Source: Paramacrobiotus metropolitanus (lineage: Eukaryota > Tardigrada > Eutardigrada > Parachela > Macrobiotidae). Taken from it: a stretch of 64,000 nt of DNA. Shown in pieces: positions 1 through 10,258 of this stretch; positions within the stretch are counted from its first letter, which is position 1; each line of letters begins with the position of its first letter. The notes beneath the pieces are model-generated. The model saw only the letters and a list, made by a program, of their open reading frames with translations, did no database searches and was not told where the DNA came from. The stretch is from positions 1,798,001 through 1,862,000 of the forward strand of contig NW_026570229.1 in assembly GCF_019649055.1 (NCBI RefSeq), written 5' to 3'. The translations under genes and the position numbers were made by a program.

Positions 1-720
1 TACGAACACGCCAACCAAGAAAACGTTTAGAATGGATAAAAAGTGAACATTATTTTGGCGCAGATTTATTGCTTTGAACGGTTGTGCTCGTGCAGGATTT
101 CAGGAAATAATTATGCACTTTCGTTTAGTTTAGCACCAGTGGTCTCACGCAGACTTTTTGTGCGTTAAAAATGGCGGCCATAGCGATGTTATAAAGTTGT
201 TGCCCTCGTGAGGTGGCTGGCCATCTTGCGTATGTGCAAGCACAGTGATTAAATTTACTGCCAACCTGGGTGTTTGGACGCGGTGCACACACGCGGGCAC
301 AGTGATCGGATTATGGTCGTGTGTGCGCCTTTGATCGGGCCAAGGTAGCTCCTCCTCGTATAAAGTAACGACAGGAGTGCCGACGAACGCTTCCCCGATG
401 GTCTGTCGACCATTATCTTGCTGACGGCTCCTTACTGACCGACAAAACCTTCTATCCGAAGATTTATTGAAATGACAAATCGATGATCGACGGGGTGCTC
501 AACGTTAACCGGTGATTTTCGGCAATTTGCTGATGAAATTCTGTTGACCGGCAAAAGAGCTTCCCGAAACACCAAGGGAAGAAACACTGATAGCCTAACG
601 AACGAATTAAGAAACCTTGGAACTCTCAGACCCCATCCGTAAATATAGGCTGTAGGTAAACGAAATGGTTGCGGCGAAGCATCGGCTAACGAGTTTGCAG
701 AAGATCCATCAGTGAGTGGT
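1..720. other. No recognisable gene
   Basis: I see no convincing coding exon, repeat or RNA gene here. A short open stretch at 665-711 ends in a possible splice donor (CA|GTGAGT) and could be a small exon of a gene whose remainder is not recognisable. Nothing else stands out. Confidence 0.3.
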
Positions 721-727
721 GCTAAGA

Positions 728-921
728 ATGGCTGCTGTTGGAGAAATGGTAAGTATTAAGCACTGTGCCTCTTATTCTCCGTGGCATATGAACTCAGAGT
801 GTTATTTAACGTTAATTATAAAATTACAAAATTGCAGAGTTACCGTGTCGGCAAACTTGAGAGATTCGGATGTCCGTTTGCTTACCAAAGTATCGGTTTA
901 CGGGTCACAAAATGTGGTTGA
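728..921 (+). CDS. Possible two-exon small ORF, 34 aa, unrecognised
   Basis: An ATG at 728 opens seven codons ending at a good donor (ATG|GTAAGT, 748/749). After an 89-nt intron the acceptor TTGCAG at 832-837 leads into 28 codons ending in TGA at 919-921. The intron is phase 0 and the splice signals are good, but the predicted product is only 34 residues with no recognisable domain. It could equally be part of a 5' leader or chance. A polyadenylation-like AATAAA lies near 1246. The much longer open frame over 716-1246 ignores these splice sites and has no protein-like character. Confidence 0.18.
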
Positions 922-1309
922 GACCAGCCAATACAGAGCGTGCTTACCGGTCTTCGGTTGGCTTTACGCCAAATTCTGTCCGATTTTTGCGTGTTTATTT
1001 TGTTTTATCGTAAAAGAAATTTCCCGGCTGCCAGATATACAGGTTCGTAGTTTATTGTTTTCGTCATGTCAATCCTGTAATGGTAGAGCTTTTCCGATGC
1101 ATAGAATCGCCGCATTTTTGTTTTGCGCGTCAATCAAATGGTGCACTATTCCATTGAATTACAGAAGCTGTTATACGTGGGTTTCTCTGTATGAAATACT
1201 GAATGGATTCCAGTTGTCACCCAAGGCTGCAGCCTGCAGGTACTAGAAATAAAGAAATAAATATACGCTGCTGCGGTTACCCATAACTCTGTGTATTATA
1301 TCCGTCGCT

Positions 1310-1760
1310 TTACTCCAACCGAACCAGCACATCTGGTACCGCACTGCTTCGAGGTAAATTTGTCGCCCGCGGTTTTTGGACATTGTTAAAAATAAATTGC
1401 TCTGAAAATACAGCTATTCTTTCGAAAATTTTGGCATCCTCGTGAGACAGCACCAGACAGTTGAGACAATACGGCGCATTATCGCTACCGCCATCGATCA
1501 TACAGCACACAATTTGCGGTACTTGTGATTTTTAATACTGTCCTTACTCCGACACACTTTACTTGACGAGAAGCGATGAGAACAAAGAAAAACCTGCCAG
1601 ACTCAGAAATAATCGTCTTTTATCGCCATCTACAAACGCGATTAACAAAAGAAAAAAAGAAATTAAGTTAAACCCTGGAAAACGGACGCGAAAAAACACA
1701 GGAAAGAATTATACGCAACGATGTATAAAAGGAACAGCAGAAAGCATTTAAAATCGGTAT
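1310..1760 (+). promoter_or_regulatory. Upstream region of first TIL gene, with TATA box
   Basis: TATAAAA sits at 1724-1730, about 150 nt before the ATG at 1878. The whole stretch from about 1310 has a recognisable diverged copy at about 4430-4880 in front of the second TIL gene. The shared order is a block ending in AAAATACAG...TTTTGGCA, then CACACTT...GACGAGAA, a lysine-codon-like AAG/AAA-rich tract, GCAACGAT, and the TATA box. Conservation of order over about 450 bp shows the promoter was duplicated with the gene. Confidence 0.55.
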
Positions 1761-1877
1761 AAACTACACTGAACACACCGCGCTCCGAGTTTTTATTTTC
1801 TGACCAGCAGGTTTGCATATCTGCTTTGCTGCCAGTTCGGTATTTGTTACTCTTTTCTTAATTTTATATTTGGAAGC

Positions 1878-3716
1878 ATGAAGGTAGCGGCTGTGTTTAT
1901 AGCTGTTTTGGTAGCCGCAACAAGTTTCTCCGGCTGCAACGGAGCGGCAAATGGACAAAAAATAGGAGGGTAAGTGAGTTACACTAGTACAGAACATGGA
2001 CAGTAGGACGAAAAGCATTGAATGCCTCGTTTTACGCGCGCACTGGATGTGCTCCTGTTGCATGGTGATGATTATTATTAATCTCCAGGTTTCGTCTTTT
2101 TACTGTACACGTTAAAAGTTTTCCTGAACAGGCCCGTTGAGAAACGCTTTTTTGCAGGGGAGTAAGGGACCTCGACTTTAACGACGTGAATTGCCAAAAC
2201 GGGATGTCTTCCACAATGCAGATGGGATGCCGTACCTGTGAGCCAACATGCAGCAGCCCGGTTTCCACCTGCCCAGTGGATGTACCTAACTGTGATGTGA
2301 AACGCAGCTGCGTCTGCAAGCCAGGATTGGTACGCACCGCCCTGGGAAAATGCGTGCCGGTCAGTCAGTGCTCGGCACCAGCGCCGGCAACGACTGCAGC
2401 ATCTACTAAGCGGCCGACGGCAGCGCCACCTGCTCCAGGGCCAAGCAACGGGTAAGCGCATTTCCTTGAATACACTGCATACAAGGTGCCATATTCTGCA
2501 ATCTGCATACGGTATATTTCGATGTATTGCTAATAAAAGTATTTCGCGTTTCGTCGGCTAACGCCAGAAACCGTGATCCTTGTGAAAAACGCTTTATGAA
2601 ACTGTATATACAGGGGAGGATTAGACCTCGACTTTGACGACGTGAATTGCCAAAATGGGATGTCTTCCACGATGCAGATGGGATGCCCTACCTGTGAGCC
2701 AACATGTAGCAGCCCCGTCTCCACGTGTCCAGTGACTGTACCCAACTGTGATGTGCAACGCAGCTGCGTCTGCAAGCCAGGATTGGTGCGCACCGCTCTG
2801 GGAAAATGCGTGCCGGTCAGTCAGTGCTCAGCACCATCGCCGGCAACTACTGTCCCACCACCTCCTCCTGTCACTTTCCCCCCGGACGATCCGACTCCAG
2901 GGCCGGCCCCCGTGATGTGCATGCATAATCTGCATCCCACACTGCAGATGGGTTGTCCCGCCTGCGAGCCGACCTGCAGCAAGCCCACGCCCTCGTGTCC
3001 ACTGCGGGGGAACGACTGCCCCGTGATAATCAGCTGTGTCTGCAAGGACGGGCTGGTGCGCAACGCCCAGGGAGACTGCGTGAATCCTAGTGATTGTCCA
3101 GCGGCACCGGCTCCCGAGTAAGGAACTATAATTATTATACAAATACACAGCATTTAACGAGACATGTATTTTACGGGATACAGTCTATCTGGAAATTTTT
3201 CATTCAGGGATGAAAACAAGAGGTGTGGCTTATAGACAGCCTTAGAGCTATTGCGACTGCTTCGGCTGTGCGCATTTACATGCAATCATTCAGCTTTAAA
3301 AATTAATCTATATGCGCCGGTAGTACAGCGCGCATGCAACCACACCCACTACATCAAGTTTAAGTCTATTTCCAGATGAACTGTAAGTCCCTTGTGGGAG
3401 ATTAGACGGCTCCTGGTTTCGTCTGGTACTGCAGACACCGGGGAATCATTATAAAAGGTGCTTTAAGAAATTTACTTGCAGGGCACCTCCCGTGATCACC
3501 TGCTCCCTTACCGGGTTGACCAGTAACCCCATGCAGCTGGGTTGTCCCGCCTGCGAGCCAACCTGCTCTAACTTCAAACCCACGTGCCCCTTGCTGTGGG
3601 GCCCCAACTGTCCCGTGAAGAGCGACTGCGTCTGCCGAGCGGGAACGGTGCGCACCGCGCAGAATACCTGTGTGAAACCTAGTGAATGTCCCGGCGTCTC
3701 GATTTTGCGCAATTAA
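1878..3716 (+). CDS. Secreted protein with four TIL (trypsin-inhibitor-like) domains
   Basis: Four exons join in frame: 1878-1969, 2158-2451, 2614-3117 and 3482-3716, giving 374 aa. Exon 1 encodes an N-terminal signal peptide (MKVAAVFIAVLVAATSF). Exon 2 carries TIL domain 1, exon 3 domains 2 and 3 joined by a Pro/Thr-rich linker, exon 4 domain 4. Each domain has the ten cysteines of the family with the CxC pair (SCVCK) near the end. TIL proteins are usually extracellular inhibitors of serine proteases, held by five disulfides; that role is inferred from the family, and no target can be read here. All three introns are phase 2, so each middle exon can be added or lost without breaking the frame. 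Exon 2 and the first half of exon 3 are nearly identical, a recent duplication. A paralogue follows at 4906. Confidence 0.85.
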
Positions 3717-4180
3717 CTGAAAAAAAGTAGTTTACAATAATCGCTGCCTGGCGTCGGGAATATCTGCTTTTCATAAATTGTGCACCGTTTTCTTACGGTG
3801 TTTGGGGATCTTGTTTATTGCTGGAGATGGGAGCTGCGTGACCGACACTGGCAGTTACTTATGTTTAGCATCGCTTTTACCTAAAAATGCCACTGCTTTA
3901 CTGCTGTTAGGGACATATCTTTCGGTTGGTCTGCGTCGTGTCCAAAAGTTTGCCGTACATGTAATCCGCTGTTTTCTCGATTCTAGCTCTAATCTAGTCG
4001 ATGCCGGTTATGCCAGATTACTATGTGTATTTTTTCCAGATGATTGATATGACTATGATAGAAGTTTTGTTTTGATCTTTTGCGTCGTCAGTAACGTGGT
4101 CTTTTGATTTTTCCATTTGTTCAAGCGGTCATATTTCCCAAGGATTTGCTGCGTCACAGATATGTACTATAATTTTGTAT
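3717..4180. other. Intergenic region after first TIL gene
   Basis: No gene is seen. The first 330 bases resemble the segment after the second TIL gene (5860-6200): both hold GGAATnnCTGCTTT, TTACGGTGTTTG and GATGGGAG blocks in the same order. The 3' flank was therefore part of the tandem duplication. Confidence 0.45.
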
Positions 4181-4237
4181 AGCCGCAACAGCTACGCAAT
4201 AGTGCTATGATAGCACTATTGCGTAGCTGTTGCGGCT
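4181..4237. repeat. Perfect 27-bp inverted repeat (3-nt loop)
   Basis: Bases 4181-4207 are the exact reverse complement of 4211-4237, with TGA between them. The flanks are AT-rich (TTTTGTAT to the left, ATAATTATATG to the right). It could form a tight hairpin or cruciform, or be a miniature foldback element. No coding sequence overlaps it. Confidence 0.9.
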
Positions 4238-4317
4238 CTCCATAATTATATGTAGCAAGTATGAATAACGAGTTATGTAGAAAGCGTGAATAATTTGTTG
4301 CTAATAACGCGACGTAC

Positions 4318-4374
4318 CCCTAAAACCTACGTACCCCCATAATTATATGTATCTACGTACCCCCATAATTATAT
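4318..4374 (+). repeat. Short direct repeat, CTACGTACCCC + ATAATTATATGTAT
   Basis: A block of about 28 bases (CTACGTACCCCCATAATTAT...) occurs twice in a row, with a shorter third version just before it. This is a small local duplication between the two TIL genes. Confidence 0.6.
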
Positions 4375-4429
4375 GTATTATATGTGAATATGCAGTACCT
4401 AATTCAGTGTTACAAATCAATTGCTCTAT

Positions 4430-4880
4430 TCCAGCCGAGGAAGCACATCCTCCACCGAGTTGCTCCGAGGCGTTTGTCGCGAGGTTTTTAGACACAAATC
4501 AAAACCTGATAATTGCTTTAAAAATACAGTGGCTTTTCAAGGATTTTGGCAGCATGGACGAGATAAGACGAAATAATTCAGACAATATTTAATTTTATTG
4601 CTTTCGTTAATGATCACTAAGTGGGTATAATTTTTTTTGTTGGTTGCGATGCTGATAACCTTTACTTCAACACACTTCCCTGGACGAGAATCAAAGATAA
4701 CCAAGGAAAATCTCCCCGGGACATGCGTGATCGTCTTTAATCGCGACGGCTAGTGCCATCAGTAAGGCAAGACGGCAATTACTGGAAAGGTGGCGCGAAA
4801 ATAATGGAATTTATTAGGGCAACGATATATAAGACGCATCAGAGAGCGCGTGGAATAATAACATAAGATTTTGCACTTCG
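4430..4880 (+). promoter_or_regulatory. Upstream region of second TIL gene, with TATA box
   Basis: TATATAAG at 4826-4833 lies about 75 nt before the ATG at 4906. The stretch is the diverged duplicate of 1310-1760. The blocks that match best (AAAATACAG, CACACTTCCCTGGACGAGAA, TCGTCTTTAATCGC, GGCAACGATATATA) are candidates for shared regulatory sites. Confidence 0.5.
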
Positions 4881-4905
4881 CAATCCATTCTTTTATTCCT
4901 GAAGG

Positions 4906-5854
4906 ATGAAGCTAACGACTTCCCTCGTCGCTGTGTTAGTATCTGCCACATGTCTGCTCGATGGCGACGCAGCGGTAATCGAAGAGACGTCAACGGATGG
5001 CAAGTAAGTGAATGCTACGGGTACTTGGCTACGGAGCACATGCGGAGTAATACTTCTTTCTCTGGCTTTCTCGATTGCTCTCGACAATTTTCTGGCGGAA
5101 GTTCTGCGGAAACCGTTTTCTTAGTCTTAATTTTCTTAGTGAATACTTTGTTTATCTTACAAAATGTCATCTGTCGGTCAGCAAAGATAGTGGTCAGCAA
5201 ATTGTCCGTGTGTTCATCGGCATCAGAAAATAACGGCGTCAACCATCCAGAGATGAAGCCACTGTGCGCTTGCTCTGTTCACCCAGTCATTGCGGAATTA
5301 ATATATTACCACAAAAAGTGATTTGAAAGTCATGGTACGTGTATTTAATTTACAGAGCCATACTTAACCTGGCCTTTTTCGGAATAAACTGCTACACCAA
5401 CATGCAGAAGGGTTGTCGCAATTGTGAGCCGACATGCAGTAACCGCAACCCCTCCTGCCCACTAACGTGGTCGAGGTGCCCGTCGAGCGACGTTTGCGTC
5501 TGCAAACCAGGATTCATGCGCAACTCCCAGGGAAGCTGCGTGACGGCTACCCAGTGCAATATTCGAGATACGTCAAATCCCCCTGTCCCTCTTCCCGTGA
5601 TACCGACGCCAGAGTCACCTGTCAACGACACGACACCGGCTCCAGCGTCGTCTTCCTCCGCAATCTGCGTCCATGGACTGCATCCCACGTTGCAGCTGGG
5701 CTGTCCCGCCTGCGAGCCGACCTGCAGCAAGCCCACGCCCTCGTGTCCACTGCGGGGGAATGACTGTCCCGTGATAGTCAGCTGCGTCTGCAAGGAGGGA
5801 TTGGTGCGCACCACCCAGGGAACCTGCGTGCCGGCCAGTCAATGCCCGCCATAA
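4906..5854 (+). CDS. Secreted protein with two TIL domains
   Basis: Two exons, 4906-5003 and 5356-5854, join in phase 2 and give 198 aa. Residues 1-22 form a signal peptide (MKLTTSLVAVLVSATCLL). Two ten-cysteine TIL domains follow, separated by a Pro/Ser/Thr-rich linker of about 30 residues. As with its neighbour, the expected role is extracellular protease inhibition, inferred from the family. The second domain is nearly identical at the DNA level to domain 3 of the upstream gene (5690-5810 against 2935-3060), much closer than the rest of the two genes, which suggests gene conversion or a late unequal exchange. The start is set by the signal peptide and by the position equivalent to the start of the first gene. 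Confidence 0.85.
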
Positions 5855-6192
5855 TTTGCGGAAGCACTTCGCGCCTGACGTGGCCACTCGACTCGGCTTC
5901 ACGAATGAGTAGAGAAATTAGGAATTTGCAAACCGTTGACTAGCTTTGCGTTGTGGGGAATGCCTGCTTTACGGGAATTGAGCTGCATTATTACGGTGTT
6001 TGATAACCGTATGCATTACTTGGGATGGGAGTCACGTGTCCACTAGTTGTAGTCATTTGCATTGCCGCTAATTATTTATGCTGCGTTCAAGCGAAATGTT
6101 TTGCTTTCTTGCGCACGGAGTTATCGGAATGTCCAATAAAATGCTTGTGTGAGTGTGGTCTGGAGCTTTCTCGATTCTGGTAGACGTAAAAC

Positions 6193-6254
6193 AAACCTTG
6201 CTTTGGAAAGCTGACAGTTGACACCTTGGGTGTCAGCTTTCCAAAGTAAAGTTT
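6193..6254. repeat. Inverted repeat, 24-nt arms, 14-nt spacer
   Basis: Bases 6193-6216 pair with 6231-6254. The inner 16 bases (CTTTGGAAAGCTGACA) are perfect and the outer ones have a few mismatches. It lies about 340 bases after the second TIL gene and could be a hairpin in its 3' flank or a tiny foldback element. Confidence 0.75.
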
Positions 6255-6754
6255 GGAAGATGCCGTTTCCAACCATCCAACGTACTTCTATGAACTGTGC
6301 CTGTTATGCAGTGTTTTGCTGGTTGTTTTAATCACAGATTCGATAAACTGTAGCTTTAAACCTATTTCCACCTTCAAAGCCCTCCCATAGCGCTGAATTG
6401 AAAAAGGAATTTGAGTGGAAATGTTCTAACAGTACAGTTTTATTGCAAAGGTCATATTATGGCAGAAGATAAGTATGCAGAATTTATCTCCGTAAATTGT
6501 ATGTATCCAGCAGCAAATAATAGTTCGCAATACGCAGTACGTTGTTTAGCCAAAAAAGTCATATCGGCAAATAACAGCAAGTAAAAAACGGAAATTAAGT
6601 TGTAGGTGTTACCACATGCTGAATTACGGAACATAACATCTACACTAATAACAGCAGGCAAAAGGACTAAACCCTTCGAACGAACACTAACTGTTGCACA
6701 AGAGAAAAACTGATTGTGTTAATTTGTGTGTCGCACTCAACAACAGTTTCTCCG

Positions 6755-9662
6755 TTAATAGACCAACCGCACAGCAATACGACAATTCCGTACAGCCAAA
6801 TCATTCAAACATTTTCTCTCCTGACGGTAATCAAAACCGTAGACGTATCCCAGCACCGCACTATGGTTGTCGCTGGGTTTCTTCCAATTGGCCAGACGGA
6901 CATTCCGCGCCACCCCGTCCACAACATCCCATTCCAACCACACCGCTTCCGGTGCCGCATGCGACAGAACGTTGCGCTCCCCGAGCACGGACGCCGGCAC
7001 GTCCAGCTGTGGTTTGGTCGCTCCACTGCAGAGTTTGGCGAATCGGATATAACAATCTCCCTCAATCAGAGCTTTCAGGAACTGGCAGCACGCCGGTGCC
7101 ATATCCGGGCGAGTGACCACCTGGAAGTGCCCGTACACCTGGCGGGTGCCCACACTGATATACTCCACCCGACAGGACCACCGCGGGAGCGGGACGGTGC
7201 GGGGCGTGGCGGAGAAGGCGGGGACCGGGTGGCGTCCATGGCAGAAGATGTGCTGGAATACGTCCTTTTTCTCGTTCTCAAGCAGTACACCGTCCTACAG
7301 GATAAAGATCAACCGAATTAATGGGACACCAGCAGAAGCAGTGAAATGCTCTACGAAAATTCTGTACAAGCCGGGTGATTCATTTCTTGCGTAACGATAC
7401 AGGTGCAGAGTAGGCGGGATGCTGGAGCTTAAAGAACTGCTACAATACAGTTATCGCTCTAATCAATTTTATTCTACAATGAATTATTATGATAAACAAA
7501 TTCAATTGATAAATTCTTCGATTTTGCAATAAATATATAATGAACCTTTAATAAGTATCATGGTACGAGTACAAACTATGCACCTGAACAAAACAGGGTT
7601 TACAAAAGAAACACTTCCTCTATGCTATCCTGATCGGGGATCGTACCCATTAAACAAATCGCGTTTCCCCGTTGTATTTTCATAGATATTCGCTGTTTAA
7701 AAAACTCTTTCGCCCGCTTTTGGCCAGTTGAAGTCGCTATACCGTTTCCAACAGTTTCTACTAGCTTTTTAGTACCGTCTCCATAAGGTCCGTAAATTTC
7801 CAAGGCTGCAGCAACGAAATCGTATCTTGTTTGCATCCAAGCGTGTTTGGCTAGTTTCTTCCTTTCAGCGAGTTCGGCTGCTGCGCCGGCGTTAACGGAA
7901 GTGCGGTTTGCAACAAATACATTTTTACGATATCAAGAAAACATAAGAAAATAATTTATTTTAACTGAAATGACTTCCTTTGGTTTAACCTGCATGTACA
8001 TATTAAGCCAAATAATTAAAGTTTAGTGACTTGTTTAGTCCTAAATGATAGGACTAAAAAAGGCTGCGTTGTTTTACCACATTTTACGCAGACAAGCATT
8101 TCATTTGAAAGCAGCGCTGGCATTTTTGCGTAGGGAGTGTTTTTCCTGCTGCAGTCTGTTCATTGAATTTAAATTCTGAATATTGAACCGTGCGCCGAAT
8201 GGATGATTTGCGCTTTAGAACCCTAAATGGTTCGTACCTTGTCTGGACCGTCGAAAAATTCGATAGCTGTGAAGAGCGGAAAGCGTATCAAGTACAGCAA
8301 CGGTCCCAAGGCTTCTCGCAGTGACACTTCCGGATTACCGGCATTGTGCTGGGCCCATCTGCAAGCCAGACACCCATTCCCGATCAGTGAACCAGGCATC
8401 GTCGTTGCGCCGAAGCTAATTACCGGCAAACGTGCTGGTAGAGTGGCGATTCGCCAAGCGACAGTTGGTCGCACTCCAGAATCCTCCGCAACGACGGCAA
8501 GGATAGCTGAAGAAAACCCGGAGATTCCATAACCGCTTGGGTGCTGCGAGAGATTTCGGCTAAGGCGACGACCACGAGCTCGTCTTCATCCAGTTGACGA
8601 GCCTACATAGTTCATGGGTGATCAAAATAAAAAGAAATTGCAAGCGTACGGCAGTGCGTCTTGATTAGTAAAACCTTGAACGTCTTAAAAAAGTTGTTTA
8701 CAACTGGCGGGTTATTTTTTTCTCATGTTTCCGTGATTGCAAATAATTTGGTTATGAAATGCCATTAAGGGCGTAAAAATCCTCATTGAAACAGAGAAAT
8801 TTATTTTCCCACTTTCTTAATTCCTCTCGGATCACTTAACTTCTCCAGGATTCCAGCAGCATTTTGACCAGAAATGTGGGGTTCCAGGAAGCTGCGGCAG
8901 AGCCGGCATAATTTTGTAATGATAAACTTCTTGGCACAGTACAGAGTGTCCATGACGTTATCCACGGTCAGGTCAAACAGGACTGCACAGTCACCGCCGT
9001 AAGCATAGCTACATGAACAATCACAACCTCCACGATTCTGGTCAACATTTAATAATAAAAAACAGTACTGACAGGAAATTTCTGCGCAAAAATTTCCGTA
9101 AAAAAATAAAAAAATACCGCGTAAAACTGAATAGTTAGAAATAATTAGCTGCACAGGCCTGTTTCTGAGTTATTACTTCAACAGATGCTGAAATGCTTCC
9201 GGTGTAATATCCGTGAACTCTATAGGATCGTCGAGCGGGGCAGCTGGATCGTAGAATGCGGCGTGGAATACTGACCAACGCCAAAATAAACCTGATAAAA
9301 ATAAATCCCGTGTAGTCAATTAGAGAGTCGCTAATCGGTATCTTTCCAAAGCTTTGTTAAAATCAGCGTGTATAAATTTGCCTACCTTACGCATTCAGTA
9401 TTAATTTTTCTGACCAGCAAGCATTGCTACAATAACCGTAGTTTCGTACAAAAAGCGTAGTTTTAATTAGCAATAAAATAACGTATATCTGTACTTGCTT
9501 GTGACACTTGAAGATCCTTTGGTGTCCACCACCATTGCTGCCGACGGCAATCGTCACATCACTGACCACTCCTTCATCGGGATGATCCAGCAGGTAGCGA
9601 ACTCGTTTTTTCAGGTGTCGGCTGGAATGCCATTCTTTCTTCTTGGCCTCGTTGATGGACAT
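6755..9662 (-). pseudogene. BTB-BACK protein gene, frameshifted copy
   Basis: Six exons match the intact gene at 10259-13319 one for one: 9662-9499, 9291-9177, 9008 to about 8813, 8602-8424, 8358-8238 and 7294-6755. Exons 4 and 5 have exactly the lengths of their paralogues (179 and 121 nt). Exon 2 is 115 instead of 120 nt: five bases are missing after GGTCAG, so the frame of FILALVS does not continue into FHAAFYDP. Exon 1 ends at a GC donor (CACAA|GCAAGT) where the paralogue has GT. The rest, including the BTB N-terminus, the BACK region and the C-terminal domain, is open and protein-like. The choice is between a recent pseudogene, a sequencing error in exon 2, and an unrecognised splice form. 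Intact, it would probably be a cytoplasmic BTB-BACK protein like its neighbour. Confidence 0.65.
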
Positions 9663-9689
9663 TTCGTAATACGATTTACACACTGCGTT

Positions 9690-10250
9690 AAAAGTGATGC
9701 CAAAACAGTGCGAATAAGCACATTAAGCAGCTCAGTAACAGTTGCAACACCGCCTAAAAATTTGTACTGTATTGCAGAAACTGCATTTAAAATTTCAGTT
9801 CAACAGTAGCTGTCGAGTAATAAGTAATCAGGAAGACAGTTTTTGGATGCTGCGTTTCGAATCACCCGGAAAATGCTAAGGAAACCGGTAAAGAGGTCGA
9901 CTGACCAGCACGCAAACCACGCCTTTGAACCCACGCGCCGGCCGCATACTATAGCAACGAACGTAATCCGTAACTAATCCGTAACAGGCGCGAAACCGAT
10001 GACATGGTACAACTTTAAATCTGCTTTACCTACCAATCAGCTGCAATACACGTAGTAAGCAAGAAAAATTAAAAATCAGATTCTTTTAGTTCTAGCCGGT
10101 GACCTTTTGCAGTTATTCAACGTCGCACTTTGCCAGGCTTCCTTTGGTGTTGGATCGTTTGGGTTAGCCAGTGTTATATTGTGGATGATATACAAGCTGT
10201 ACGAATGTCTTTGTTTAACAGATTCACCGTCACCGGCGCCACAATCACGT
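9690..10250. promoter_or_regulatory. Shared intergenic region of the head-to-head BTB pair
   Basis: About 600 bases separate the two divergent start codons. Any promoters for both genes must lie here or in 5' introns. No clear TATA box was found. TTTAACAG at 10213-10220 could be the acceptor of a 5' intron of the plus-strand gene. Confidence 0.35.
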
Positions 10251-10258
10251 TTACGGAG

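Noticed and set aside
716-1246. 176-codon open frame
   Set aside because: It crosses a good intron (749-837), has no domain, and its composition looks like translated intron and UTR.
3778-4047. 89-codon frame after the first TIL gene
   Set aside because: It lies in the duplicated 3' flank and the equivalent region after the second gene is not open.
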